NCBI RefSeq assembly: GCF_000720485.1
Contig: NZ_JOAX01000016.1
Span: 100,157-164,156 of the forward strand
Direction: 5' to 3'
Length of the DNA: 64,000 nt
Origin: Streptomyces ochraceiscleroticus
GTDB taxonomy: Bacteria; Actinomycetota; Actinomycetes; Streptomycetales; Streptomycetaceae
Shown: positions 52,969-62,017 of the stretch, one piece after another
Numbering within the stretch: position 1 is the first letter of the stretch
Layout: the number at the start of each line of letters is the position of its first letter
Notes under the pieces: generated by a model
Told to the model about the DNA's origin: nothing
The model's database searches: none
The model's input: only the letters and a program-made list of their open reading frames with translations
Position numbers and translations under genes: made by a program

Positions 52969-53571
52969 TCAGCTCCCCGCGCCGGCCCGTCCCCAGTCCT
53001 GGCCCGCGCGCTCCCACTCCTCGTCCCAGCGGCGGTACCGGCGGCGCATCAGCCGCCACATCACCAGCCTGCGGCCGCCCTCGATGGCGGCGCCGGCCAG
53101 CGCCGCCGCGCCCAGGCCGGCGAGCACCGCATGGGAGTTCGCTGTCGTGACGTCCATCGGGCGGGGCATGACCCGGCCGTGGCCGTCGGTCCAGATCCGG
53201 AAGCGGTCGCCGGGCACCACCGGACGCGGCGCCGCGACGGCACCGATGTGCCGGCTGCCGTCCACGCCGCGCCAGTTGGCCAGCACCCTGCGGTGCGCGT
53301 CGCGCCGGGTGGCCGTCTCGGGGTCGGGGTCCACGGGGGGATGCGGCAGCAGCCGGTCCACCTGGACCCGCACCAGGTGCCGTTGGGCGTGCTGGGTCCG
53401 TACGGTGTCCAGCAGCGCGTCGCCGGCCGTCCGGGCGGTCGCCCAGCCGGCCGCCGAGGCCCCGAACAGGATCAGGAGGGCGGCGCCCAACGCCAGCCAC
53501 GCCTCGGCGAGATCGGTCCTGCGCCGCAGCGGATTATGCCGCCAACGCCACAGTCCACTCATCGCTCGCAC
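52969..53571 (-). CDS. Rv1733c-family membrane protein
   Basis: A 200-residue protein with two helices (about 24-46 and 145-165) flanking an external domain with VRVQVDRLLPHPPVDPD and IWTDGHGRVMPRP. This layout matches the Rv1733c family of actinobacteria. GTG 53571 has GGGGG upstream and is preferred to ATG 53562. Function unknown. 200 nt downstream of the beta-helix gene start, on the same strand but 5' of it. Confidence 0.82.
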   Translation of the reverse strand: MRAMSGLWRWRHNPLRRRTDLAEAWLALGAALLILFGASAAGWATARTAGDALLDTVRTQHAQRHLVRVQVDRLLPHPPVDPDPETATRRDAHRRVLANWRGVDGSRHIGAVAAPRPVVPGDRFRIWTDGHGRVMPRPMDVTTANSHAVLAGLGAAALAGAAIEGGRRLVMWRLMRRRYRRWDEEWERAGQDWGRAGAGS

Positions 53572-53822
53572 GGTCCGGCACCCCCTTCCGTGTCCGTAAC
53601 TACCTCATTACGGGCCCTTCATGCGCGGTGTTCATGAAGAGCGAGCAAAATCACGGACTCGTACGGACCGCTACTCTATCGCCGCCGCGAGCGGCGGCCG
53701 CGGGTGACCTGAGCCCGGCGAAGAGGCCGGGAGAGGGCCGCAGGTGCGCGCGGAGTGGCCTGGGGTGCAAGAGGTGACTCAAGAGCGTCCAGCAGCCGCC
53801 CAAGGGCTTTCTCGCGGGTGTT

Positions 53823-54263
53823 TCAGTGGACGCGTACCGCCAGCGTGACCACCGCGCCGGCCGCCGCCCCCGCGGCGATCGTCAGCCGGTCGGCTACCAG
53901 CCGGGCCATCCACAGCCCGCGCCCCGTGGGCGCACCGTCCAGGCCCGGCAGCAGCTCCGGGATGACGGCCTCCGTGAAGCCCGGGCCCGAATCGATGACC
54001 AGGCACTCCAGTTCGTCGCCGATCCGGCGCAGGATCAGCCGGCCGCTGCCGCCCGCGTGCTCGACGGCGTTACCGGCCACCTCGTCCACGGCGAGCACGA
54101 ACTCCCCGCGCCGTGGCTCGGCCAGGCCCTCACGGGCCGCACACTCCTCGACGAGCAGCCGCACCTGCGGGAGCAGCCGGGCGGTGAAGCGCCGCTGCAG
54201 CAGGTATCTGACGCTCGGTTCGTCGCCGGCGCCCTGGGGACGAGCGGACTCGGGGATCAGCAC
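53823..54263 (-). CDS. anti-sigma regulatory ATPase paired with MEDS-STAS protein
   Basis: A 146-residue GHKL ATPase: RFTARLLPQVRLLVEECAAREGL, N box VLAVDEVAGNAVEHAGG, G1 VIDSGPGF, G2 TGRGLWMARLV. It is of the RsbW-like class. GTG 54263 lies inside the end of the upstream gene (overlap of 7 nt), so it is coupled to the MEDS-STAS protein, which could be its antagonist. Confidence 0.88.
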   Translation of the reverse strand: MLIPESARPQGAGDEPSVRYLLQRRFTARLLPQVRLLVEECAAREGLAEPRRGEFVLAVDEVAGNAVEHAGGSGRLILRRIGDELECLVIDSGPGFTEAVIPELLPGLDGAPTGRGLWMARLVADRLTIAAGAAAGAVVTLAVRVH

Positions 54264-55153
54264 GGTCGCGTCACCTCCGACAGCGTCAGCCGCGAAATGG
54301 ATGCCGCTCCCAACCGCTGGAGCGTGCGGAGCTGTACCAGGTCGCCCCGGACCTCGACCCTGGAGAGGCCGTTCGCCTCCTGGACGAGCGTGAGGAGGCC
54401 GGTGGCGCAGCCGACCGACAGGAAGTGCAGCCGGCTCAGGTCCAGGACGAGCCGGCCCGCGGCCGCGCCCTGCACCAGGGCGAGTTCCAGGGTGGTGAGG
54501 AAGGGCTGCTTCGTCGCGGCGTCGGCCTCGCCGATGAAGCGCAGTGCGCCGTCCGGTGCCCGCTCCGTGTGCAGCGCGCCGAGCTGTTCGAGGAGGTTGC
54601 GGGGGTGCGCCTCAGCCATGGCGGTCAGCACCTCCGGTGCGAACCAGCGCCGGTCGTACGCGCAGATCTCGCTGTACGGGCGGCCCTTGAAGAGCTCGTG
54701 GGCGTTCGACTCGCGGTGCATCATCGTGTGCACGTCCGCGCCGAGGTCCGGCACCCAGTGCATGTCGATGAACGCCCGCAGGCCCGTGTACCCCTCCGCG
54801 ACGGCCTGCGTGGTCTCCTCGCGCAGCCGGCTCCACTGCCGGTCGGCCGTGAAGGCGGGGTCGGGGCTGATGAGCCGGCGCATGCTGCTGAGCACCAACT
54901 GGCCTCTGATGCGGGCCGTCGCCGTCGTGCGGTTGGGGAAGTCCAGCCGCGCCAGGACCTCTTCCTCGGACAGGCCGGGTCGCGGGAAGACGATGACCCG
55001 CTCGCCGCGGGCCAGGCCGAGCCGGGTGAAGGCCGTCAGGACGTCCCAGCGGATCTCGTCGTCGTCGTAACTGACGAAAGCGTGATCGCCGGGGCGCATC
55101 CGGTGTACCGGGATGAGGCGATCGCTCGCCGAGTCCCCGGCAGAAATGCGCAC
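54257..55153 (-). CDS. MEDS-STAS fusion, candidate sensory anti-anti-sigma factor
   Basis: A 298-residue protein. The N-terminal MEDS/DcmR-like domain has HRMRPGDHAFVSYDDDEIRWDVLTAF and ARGERVIVFPRPG and a later HMH/HE-containing region (DMHWVPDLGADVHTMMHRESNAHELF). The C-terminal STAS domain has RLVLDLSRLHFLSVGCATGLLTL, with a Ser/Cys at the switch position. MEDS domains sense small molecules in DcmR-like regulators. The overlap with the ATPase supports a sensory partner-switching pair. Confidence 0.85.
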   Translation of the reverse strand: MRISAGDSASDRLIPVHRMRPGDHAFVSYDDDEIRWDVLTAFTRLGLARGERVIVFPRPGLSEEEVLARLDFPNRTTATARIRGQLVLSSMRRLISPDPAFTADRQWSRLREETTQAVAEGYTGLRAFIDMHWVPDLGADVHTMMHRESNAHELFKGRPYSEICAYDRRWFAPEVLTAMAEAHPRNLLEQLGALHTERAPDGALRFIGEADAATKQPFLTTLELALVQGAAAGRLVLDLSRLHFLSVGCATGLLTLVQEANGLSRVEVRGDLVQLRTLQRLGAASISRLTLSEVTRPC

Positions 55154-55310
55154 GTGAATCTCCCTGTTGCCACCGCAATACGGTCACCATATGCAGCCCT
55201 GACGGGGCCCCGCAATGCGGTCGGCGGGGGCTGCGGCGCAGGGCAGGCGGGAGCGGTGCGCGGCGGTGCGCGAAAACGGGATGGCGGCTGCGTAAGGACA
55301 CGTGCTGACG

Positions 55311-56135
55311 TCAGCTCAGGACCTCGAAGGGGTCGCCGGCACGGAGCGTGCCGCGCGACTCGGGTATGAGGTTCTGCCCGAACACCAGGTCGTCGCCGAA
55401 GCGGCGGTGGCGGGCGAGCGTGCGCAGCGGTTCCTTGCCGCGCTCGGCGGTGCGCTGGTCGGTGGTGGTCACCACGCAGCGGCCGGAGGGCTTGGCGACC
55501 CGGAAGGTGATCTCGCCGATCCGCACCCGCTCCCAGTCGTCCTCGGCCCACGGGGCCGTGCCCTCGATGACGACGTTCGGCCGGAAACGGTCCATGGGCA
55601 GCGGGCCCTCGTCGGCGTGGTCGCCCTGGGCGATCAGGGAGTTGAGCGCGTCCAGCGAGGACGACGTGGTGAGCAGCAGCGGGAAGGCGTCGGCGAAGCT
55701 CACCGTGTCACCGGGGCGCGCGTAGTCCTGGCGCACGGAACGGCGCACGGCCGGGTCGTCCATGTGCACGAGCGTGACCTCGGCGCCCAGGTACGTACTG
55801 AACCACTCGGAGGCCGCCGCCGAGGCGGGCACGGCGTCCACCTTGTCCCGCCAGACCTGCACGGGCACGGTCGCGCCGGGGGCAGGAACCTCCACGGACA
55901 GGTCCTGCATCCCCGGCGCGCTGAGCCCGATTCCCCCGTCGGGCCGCACCTGCGCGACGGCCAGGGCCAGCCGCGGCCGGGACCGCTGCGTGACATGCCG
56001 CCGCTCCTCGTCGACCAGCAGCCAGCGCCGGTCCCCGGCCAGGCCCCATGGCTCCACGGCGGCCGAGCCGGGGGAGGTCCCCGCAAGAGACTTCACCGGG
56101 TACAGCTGGAGGGCACGGAGGCGCGAGTTCTGCAT
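55311..56135 (-). CDS. MOSC-domain protein
   Basis: A 274-residue protein: N-terminal beta-barrel LRALQLYPVKSLAGTSP...GDRRWLLVDEE, C-terminal MOSC with FRPNVVIEGTAPWAEDDW and the conserved Cys in SGRCVVTTTDQRT. MOSC enzymes handle molybdenum cofactor-bound sulfur or reduce N-hydroxylated compounds (mARC-like). ATG 56135 begins MQNSRL. No Mo-cofactor gene is adjacent. Confidence 0.88.
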   Translation of the reverse strand: MQNSRLRALQLYPVKSLAGTSPGSAAVEPWGLAGDRRWLLVDEERRHVTQRSRPRLALAVAQVRPDGGIGLSAPGMQDLSVEVPAPGATVPVQVWRDKVDAVPASAAASEWFSTYLGAEVTLVHMDDPAVRRSVRQDYARPGDTVSFADAFPLLLTTSSSLDALNSLIAQGDHADEGPLPMDRFRPNVVIEGTAPWAEDDWERVRIGEITFRVAKPSGRCVVTTTDQRTAERGKEPLRTLARHRRFGDDLVFGQNLIPESRGTLRAGDPFEVLS

Positions 56136-56196
56136 GGGCCCATCCTGCCAGCCGGGTCGGACATTTGACCGGGCGGCCGGACAGTTGGCCGAGGGG

Positions 56197-56634
56197 TCAG
56201 TAGCCCCGCGGGTGCTGCGGGCGGCCGTACGGATCCTCGTACGGAGCGGGGCGCGGCGCGACCGGGGCCGCCGGGCGCATCGCTTCGTACCCCGTGCTCA
56301 TCGGGCGCCGCGGCTGCTGCTGGCCCGGGTACCCCTGCGGGCCGGCGGCCTGCTGCGGGATGTACGGCGTGGGCGCGGGCTGCATCGGAGCCTGACCCTG
56401 ATAGCCGTGCTGGGCGGGGGCCGCAGACGGGCCGGAGGGGAGCGCGGGCAGCGCCGGCAGGGCCGGCGACGAGTAGGACTGCTGGGACGAGCCGACGTCG
56501 TACGGAGGCTGGACCCTGATCGGCGCGATCTGGGGTGTGCCGCGCTCGGCGACAAGGCTGTCGTAGATCGGGGTGTCCGGGAAGGAAGGCGAAGCGTAGT
56601 AGCCGCCGCCGTAGGTAGAGCGGGGGGAGGTCAT
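56197..56634 (-). CDS. DUF6643 protein, low complexity
   Basis: A 145-residue protein: MTSPRSTYGGGYYASPSFPD, then TPIYDSLVAERGTPQIAPIR and a Pro/Gln/Ala/Tyr-rich C-terminus. The N-terminal 40 residues are the conserved part of the Streptomyces family; the rest is probably disordered. Divergent from the TerD gene. Function unknown. Confidence 0.82.
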   Translation of the reverse strand: MTSPRSTYGGGYYASPSFPDTPIYDSLVAERGTPQIAPIRVQPPYDVGSSQQSYSSPALPALPALPSGPSAAPAQHGYQGQAPMQPAPTPYIPQQAAGPQGYPGQQQPRRPMSTGYEAMRPAAPVAPRPAPYEDPYGRPQHPRGY

Positions 56635-56894
56635 GCCTCTTAAGTTAAGCCCACGATGTGCTGGTTGGGGAGCCTGAAAAGAGGGTTGTTTTACGTGTCG
56701 GTAGTGGTTGCGGTTCACTAATGTGAGCGAACTTGGGAAAATCGGTCGCCAACGCCCGTTTGAATCGTGTAAAGGGCGGCTCACTGGGAGGTGAAATCTT
56801 GCCTTCTCGGAGGCGTCCAAGGGCCGTCGCGGACCCCCTAGGTTGGGAGGGCGGCGCGCCGCGAAGCGGGAGCGCGAATCCGAAGGAGGCGGCC

Positions 56895-58268
56895 ATGTCG
56901 ATGCCCAAGGGGGGCAACGCCCCGGTGGATGCCGGAGCGGTACGGATCGAGCTGAGCTGGCGTACCGGAAGCGGCGTCCCGGACGTGGACGCCTCGGCGC
57001 TGCTGCTGAGCGGCGGGAAGGTGCGCGACGACGGCGACTTCGTGTTCTACAACCAGCCGGTGCACGCTTCGGGCGCCGTGCGCCACGAGGGCAAGCGGAC
57101 GGCGGCGGGTACGACGACCGACACCCTCGCCGTCGACCTCACCGCCGTGGAGCCGGCCGTCGAGCGGGTGGTGCTCGCGGCCTCCGCGGATGCCGGAACG
57201 TTCGGTCAGGTGCCCGGGCTGAGCGTGCGCATCCTTGACGCGACGGGCGCGGGCCCCGGTGGCACCGCGTCCGCGGCCTCCGGTGGCGCCGAGCTCGTAC
57301 GGTTCGACAGCCAGGACGCCACCGTGGAGACCGCCTTCGTGCTCGGCGAGCTCTACCGGCGGCAGGGCGGCTGGAAATTCCGGGCGGTCGGCCAGGGGTA
57401 CGACAGCGGACTCGCCGGGCTGGCCACGGACTACGGGATCAGCGTGGACGACCCGGGTGCGGCGCCCGCCGGGCCGGCAGCGCCCGCGGTGGCTCCCGGG
57501 GCGACCGCGCCGGTATCAGGGGCGCCCGCGGCGCCGCCGGCGCACGCCGCGCCTCAAGGTCAACCCGCTGCGTCAACTCCCACGCCCCCGGCGTACGGTG
57601 CAGACACGCCCGCCCCCACCCCGGTACGCCTGTCCAAAGTCACCCTGACGAAGGACGCGCCCGCCGTTTCGCTGACGAAGCAAGGGGGCACCTCGGGCGC
57701 GATGCGGGTGAACCTCAACTGGCAGACCCGCCCGGCGCCCTCCGGATCGGGGTGGGGCCGCAAGCTCAGCCGGGCGCTCGCCGGCCCCGCGGCCCTCGAC
57801 CTCGACCTGTGCGCGCTGTACGAGCTGACCGACGGCAGCAAGGGCGTCGTACAGGCCCTGGGCAACGCCTTCGGGTCCCTGGACGCCCCGCCGTTCATCC
57901 ACCTCGACGGCGACGACCGCACCGGCGCCGTGACCGCCGGTGAGAACCTCACGGTCAACCTCGACCAGCAGCGCCTCATCAAGAGGATCCTGTTCTTCGT
58001 CACCATCTACGAAGGCGCGCGCAGCTTCGCCGACCTGAACGCCACGGTCACCCTCACACCGCAGCGCGGCGCCCCCATCGACTTCTCCCTCGACGAGTGC
58101 ACCGTCCCGTCCAACGTCTGCGCCCTGGCGCTGCTCATCAACACCGGCACCGAACTGGTCGTCCAGCGCGAGGCCCGCTACCTCGTCCCCGAAGGGGGCG
58201 TCAGCCCGCAGCGCACGGTGGACCAGGCGTACGGGTGGGGGATGCGCTGGGCGCCGGGGCGGAAGTGA
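56895..58268 (+). CDS. TerD-family protein with two TerD domains
   Basis: A 457-residue protein. TerD domain 1 (about 1-185) with [44 protein letters not shown]; a Pro/Ala linker (about 190-265); domain 2 (265-457) with [37 protein letters not shown]. Domain 2 retains the acidic Ca-binding pattern. AAGGAGG lies 5 nt before ATG 56895. Ter proteins act in stress responses at the cell envelope. Confidence 0.92.
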   Translation: MSMPKGGNAPVDAGAVRIELSWRTGSGVPDVDASALLLSGGKVRDDGDFVFYNQPVHASGAVRHEGKRTAAGTTTDTLAVDLTAVEPAVERVVLAASADAGTFGQVPGLSVRILDATGAGPGGTASAASGGAELVRFDSQDATVETAFVLGELYRRQGGWKFRAVGQGYDSGLAGLATDYGISVDDPGAAPAGPAAPAVAPGATAPVSGAPAAPPAHAAPQGQPAASTPTPPAYGADTPAPTPVRLSKVTLTKDAPAVSLTKQGGTSGAMRVNLNWQTRPAPSGSGWGRKLSRALAGPAALDLDLCALYELTDGSKGVVQALGNAFGSLDAPPFIHLDGDDRTGAVTAGENLTVNLDQQRLIKRILFFVTIYEGARSFADLNATVTLTPQRGAPIDFSLDECTVPSNVCALALLINTGTELVVQREARYLVPEGGVSPQRTVDQAYGWGMRWAPGRK

Positions 58269-58331
58269 GGCGCACGGCCGGAGCTTTCGTGCCGCGCCCG
58301 ACGCGCGCTCACGCGTCCCCGGCCTGCGCGG

Positions 58332-59603
58332 CTAAGCGCCCTCGGACGCCTCTCCCGGGGCGGCACCCGCTCCCGTGGGCGGCGCCCCGTACGTCCGCCC
58401 CTTCCAGGCGGCGCCGCGCCCCCGGTAGTGCTGCACGGCCGAATCGACCGTCATCAGGAGGTACAGCAGCGCGGTGAACGGCAGCAGAGGCGCGATCCAC
58501 GGCGGCTGCCTGTAGTAGCGCAGCATCGGCAGGTACGTTCCGGCCATCACGGCCCACGCCGCGCCCCCGAGGAGCGCGGTCGGCACGCTGCCGCCCACCG
58601 TGCCCGCGATCACCGCGACGGGCGGAACCAGATAGACCAGCGCGAGGCCCAGCACCGTACCCGCCAACAGCAAGGGGCTGTGCAGGAGTTGCGCGTACGC
58701 GCTGCGCGCCACCATCCGCCAGAGATCGGCCAGGCGCGGGTACGGACGCACGCTGTCCACATGATCGGCGAGCCCGAGCCAGATACGCCCCGTGGAGGGC
58801 CCCGAGCGGCCCCCGGAACGCTTGACGGCGCGGGCCAGCGTCACGTCGTCGATCACCGCGTGCCGGATGTTCGCCGGAATCCCGGCCCGCTCGGCGGCGT
58901 CCCGGCGCAGCAGTACGCAGCCGCCGGCCGCCGCCGCCGTACGCGCTCCCGGCCGGTTCACCCAGCGGAACGGGTAGAGCTGCCCGAAGAAGTACACGAA
59001 CGCCGGGACGATCAGCCGCTCCCAGAAGTCCGCGATCCGCAACCGCGCCATCTGCGACACCAGGTCCAGATCGGCCGTGCGGGCGGCGGAGACGAGCGTG
59101 CGCAGGCTGTCCGGCCCGTGCGCGATGTCGGCGTCGGTCAGCAGCACGTACTCCGCGTCCGTACGCTCCCGGGCCAGCGCCATGCCGTGCCGGACGGCCC
59201 ACAGCTTGCCGGTCCAGCCCGGGGCCGGCTCACCGGGCGAGGTCACGGTCAGCGGCAGCCCGCCGCGCTCGGCGGCCAGCGCCCGGGCCAGCTCCCCGGT
59301 CCCGTCCGTACTGCCGTCGTCGACGAGGAAGACCTCGGCCCGTCCCGGATACGCCTGCGCCAGCACGGACGGCAGGCTCACCGGCAGTACCCCGGCCTCG
59401 TCCCGCGCGGGGACGACGACGGCCACGGAGGGCCAGCGCCCTGGATCTTCCCCGGAGCCGTCCGTCCCCGCGGCCTCCGTAGGTGCGGCGCGCTCCCTAC
59501 GTGCCGTGCCCGGTGGCAGACGCACATCCGTTCGCCAGAAGAAGCCCTGGCCCACCAGGAGCCAGACCCACGCCACCAGAGACGCCCCAGCGATCCACGC
59601 CAT
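58332..59603 (-). CDS. family-2 glycosyltransferase, HpnB-like
   Basis: A 423-residue membrane glycosyltransferase: N-terminal helix, VVVPARDEAGVLPVSLPSVL, VDDGSTDGTGELA, TDADI (DxD), IDDVTLARAVKRSGGRS (ED-like) and three or four C-terminal helices. It resembles the hopene-associated HpnB proteins. ATG 59603 begins MAWIAGASLV; upstream codons to 59711 are not coding-like. Acceptor unknown; no hopanoid gene is in the window. Confidence 0.87.
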   Translation of the reverse strand: MAWIAGASLVAWVWLLVGQGFFWRTDVRLPPGTARRERAAPTEAAGTDGSGEDPGRWPSVAVVVPARDEAGVLPVSLPSVLAQAYPGRAEVFLVDDGSTDGTGELARALAAERGGLPLTVTSPGEPAPGWTGKLWAVRHGMALARERTDAEYVLLTDADIAHGPDSLRTLVSAARTADLDLVSQMARLRIADFWERLIVPAFVYFFGQLYPFRWVNRPGARTAAAAGGCVLLRRDAAERAGIPANIRHAVIDDVTLARAVKRSGGRSGPSTGRIWLGLADHVDSVRPYPRLADLWRMVARSAYAQLLHSPLLLAGTVLGLALVYLVPPVAVIAGTVGGSVPTALLGGAAWAVMAGTYLPMLRYYRQPPWIAPLLPFTALLYLLMTVDSAVQHYRGRGAAWKGRTYGAPPTGAGAAPGEASEGA

Positions 59604-59698
59604 CACAGCCACCCCGGCAGTCTGCCCGATGGCGCGGCGGGCCCCGGGGACCCGGCCCGGTGCGGCCCGTACCGGGGCCCGCTGAGTAAGGTGTCCGG

Positions 59699-60511
59699 GT
59701 GAAGATCGCACTCATGGACTCCGGCACCGGCCTGCTCGCGGCCGCCGCGGCCGTGCGGCGGCTGCGCCCCGACGCCGGCCTCGTCCTCTCCTGCGACCCC
59801 GACGGCATGCCCTGGGGCCCGCGTACCCCCGCCGACCTCACCGAGCGCGCGCTCGCCGTCGCCAGAAACGCCGCGGCGCACAAGCCGGACGCCCTGATCG
59901 TCGCCTGCAACACCGCCTCCGTCCACGCGCTGCCCACGCTGCGCGCCGAGCTGGAGCCGGACCTGCCGGTCATCGGGACCGTCCCCGCGATCAAGCCGGC
60001 GGCGGCCGGCGGCGGCCCGGTGGCGATCTGGGCCACGCCCGCCACGACCGGCAGCCCGTACCAGCGCGGTCTCATCCGGGCCTTCGCGGCGGACATCGAG
60101 GTCGCCGAGGTGCCCTGCCCCGGCCTCGCCGACGCGGTCGAGGCGGCCGATGACGCGGCCATCGCCGCCGCGGTCGCCGCCGCCGCGGCGCTCACCCCAC
60201 CGGACGTACGGACCGTCGTCCTCGGCTGCACGCACTACGAGCTGGTCGCCGACCGCATCAGGGACGCGCTGCAGCGCCCGGAGGGGCCCGCGCTCACGCT
60301 GCACGGTTCCGCCGAGGCCGTCGCTGCCCAGGCGCTCCGCCGCATCGGTGCCCAGCCGGCGCCTGCGGCCACGCCCAGCGCCGATCTGACCGTGATCCTC
60401 AGTGGGCGCACCGCCGCGCTTCCCGAGGCGGCGCTCGCCTATGAAGAGGGCAGGCTGCTCTCCGGTATCCCCGCGACCGGCGAACCGGCGGCCGCGGGAC
60501 CGGCCTGCTAG
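59699..60511 (+). CDS. glutamate/aspartate racemase family protein
   Basis: A 270-residue racemase fold: MDSGTGLLAAAAAVRRLRP (DSGxG start), VACNTASVHAL and LGCTHYELVADRI, with both catalytic Cys present. The usual PYG motif is replaced by DGMPWGPR. GTG 59699 is 6 nt after TAAGGT (59687-59692), so the mRNA may be leaderless. It may be a second MurI or act on another amino acid. Divergent from the glycosyltransferase gene. Confidence 0.83.
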   Translation: MKIALMDSGTGLLAAAAAVRRLRPDAGLVLSCDPDGMPWGPRTPADLTERALAVARNAAAHKPDALIVACNTASVHALPTLRAELEPDLPVIGTVPAIKPAAAGGGPVAIWATPATTGSPYQRGLIRAFAADIEVAEVPCPGLADAVEAADDAAIAAAVAAAAALTPPDVRTVVLGCTHYELVADRIRDALQRPEGPALTLHGSAEAVAAQALRRIGAQPAPAATPSADLTVILSGRTAALPEAALAYEEGRLLSGIPATGEPAAAGPAC

Positions 60512-60678
60512 GACGGGATTCCGCGGGCGCGCCGCAACGGAGCCGGCCCGTTACGGAACGCGGCATTCGAACGATCGGCTCCGTCTCTGAACGGGCAGTC
60601 GGCGGCTCCTGTCTCATGCGTCACAGAGAGTCGCGCTGCCCGCTGCCGGGCGGAGCCAGTACGCGTACGCTGCCAACC

Positions 60679-61350
60679 ATGAGGGACCACCCCCAGGAGG
60701 GGGCAGCAGCCCCCGACAGCAGCGACGCCCGCCCGGCCCGGCCTGCCGAGCACGGTGACGGCGGCGCGCCCGCCTCTGACCGGCCGTCCGCAGCGCCCCA
60801 TGGCGCGCGCGACGACTCGCCGTGCGCCTCCGTGCCGGACGTGTGGCAGGGGCGCGCGACCAATCGATTCCAGTGGCTCCTGGCCGCCGTCGGTGCGGCC
60901 TGTATGGCACTCGGCATCGAGCTGGCGGTCGACAATGCCTGGACGTCGGGCCTCACTCCCTTGGTGATGGCCGTCGTCGGCTGTGTTGCCGCCGGGTTGC
61001 TCGTCCTCTTCGGCACGCTCGCCTTCGTGCACGTGGCCGTGCGGGTCGACAAGGACTGCCTGGAAGTGCGCTGCGGGCACATGGGCCTGCCGCGCCGCCG
61101 CATCCCGCTCTCGCATGTGGTCGACGTCGACTTCGCGCCCCGCGTCACGCCCTGCCACTGGGGCGGCTGGGGCTACCGCTGGCGCCCGGAGCAGGGGACG
61201 GGCGTGATCGTGCGGCGCGGTGAGGCGGTGATCCTGCGGCTCGGTGACGGCCGTACCTTCACCGTCACCGTCGACGACGCCGAGGCCGCAGTGCGCTGCA
61301 TCCGCTCCCGCCTCGGCCTCCAGCCGAAGCCGGCCCGCGGAGCAGCGTAG
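60679..61350 (+). CDS. membrane protein with a PH-like C-terminal domain
   Basis: A 223-residue protein: acidic/Pro-rich N-terminus (1-60), two helices (about 70-92 and 97-122), then a beta-rich bacterial PH-like domain (FVHVAVRVDKDCLEVRCGHMGLPRRRIPLSHVVDVDF...GVIVRRGEAVILRLGDGRTFTVTVDDAE). TACGCT at 60666-60671 is 7 nt before ATG 60679, again a leaderless pattern. Function unknown. Confidence 0.8.
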   Translation: MRDHPQEGAAAPDSSDARPARPAEHGDGGAPASDRPSAAPHGARDDSPCASVPDVWQGRATNRFQWLLAAVGAACMALGIELAVDNAWTSGLTPLVMAVVGCVAAGLLVLFGTLAFVHVAVRVDKDCLEVRCGHMGLPRRRIPLSHVVDVDFAPRVTPCHWGGWGYRWRPEQGTGVIVRRGEAVILRLGDGRTFTVTVDDAEAAVRCIRSRLGLQPKPARGAA

Positions 61351-61482
61351 CCCGGGGCGCAGCGCGGGCCCTTAGGGCGGCGCAGCCCCCGAAGCGCCGC
61401 ACCGCCCCGGCCAAGGGAGATCCGGCCGCAATGCCCCGGAAGCGTTTCGTCCTCTCCTGGGGTGCTCGCTAGGGTGCGGGGC

Positions 61483-61962
61483 ATGGCGACACCCGACTTC
61501 ATCCGCGAAATCCGCGCGACCGCCGGCCACCAATTGCTCTGGATGCCCGGCGTCAGCGCCATCGTCTTCGACGACGAGGGGCGGGTGCTGCTGGGACGCC
61601 GCGTCGACAACGGCCGCTGGTCGATCATCGGTGGCATCCCCGAGCCGGGCGAGCAGCCCGCCGCCACCGCCGTACGCGAAGTCCACGAGGAAACCGCCGT
61701 CCACTGCGTCCCCGAACGCCTCCTCCTGGTCGAGGCGCTGGAGCCGGTCACGTACCCCAACGGCGACCGCTGCCAGTTCATGGACATCTGCTTCCTCTGC
61801 CGCGCCACGGGCGGCGAGGCGCGCGTGAACGACGACGAGTCGCTGGAGGTGGGCTGGTTCGAGCTGGACGCGCTGCCCCCGATGGAGGACTTCGCCCGCA
61901 ACCGGATCAAGCAGGCCACGGAGAACGCGCCGACGTGGTTCGCTGGCATCGGCGAGGCATAA
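61483..61962 (+). CDS. Nudix hydrolase
   Basis: A 159-residue Nudix protein with the box GGIPEPGEQPAATAVREVHEETA. It begins MATPDFIREIRATAGHQLLW and carries a PGVSAIVFDDEGRVLLGRR strand. It hydrolyses a nucleoside diphosphate derivative. TAGGGT at 61470-61475 is 7 nt before ATG 61483, so it is probably leaderless. Convergent with the MFS gene. Confidence 0.92.
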   Translation: MATPDFIREIRATAGHQLLWMPGVSAIVFDDEGRVLLGRRVDNGRWSIIGGIPEPGEQPAATAVREVHEETAVHCVPERLLLVEALEPVTYPNGDRCQFMDICFLCRATGGEARVNDDESLEVGWFELDALPPMEDFARNRIKQATENAPTWFAGIGEA

Positions 61963-61972
61963 CAGCCACAGC

Positions 61973-62017
61973 CAGGCATCAACAGTCAGGCATGACGGCC
62001 AGGCATCAGACAGGCAT
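61973..62017. repeat. four CAGGCAT repeats between convergent genes
   Basis: CAGGCAT occurs at 61973, 61987, 62000 and 62011, spaced 14, 13 and 11 nt, right after the Nudix stop and reaching the MFS stop. Confidence 0.65.

Noticed and set aside
61375..61407. Possible terminator after the PH-like protein gene
   Set aside because: The stem GGGCGGCGC / GCGCCGC-ACC-GCCC needs a bulge and is not convincing.
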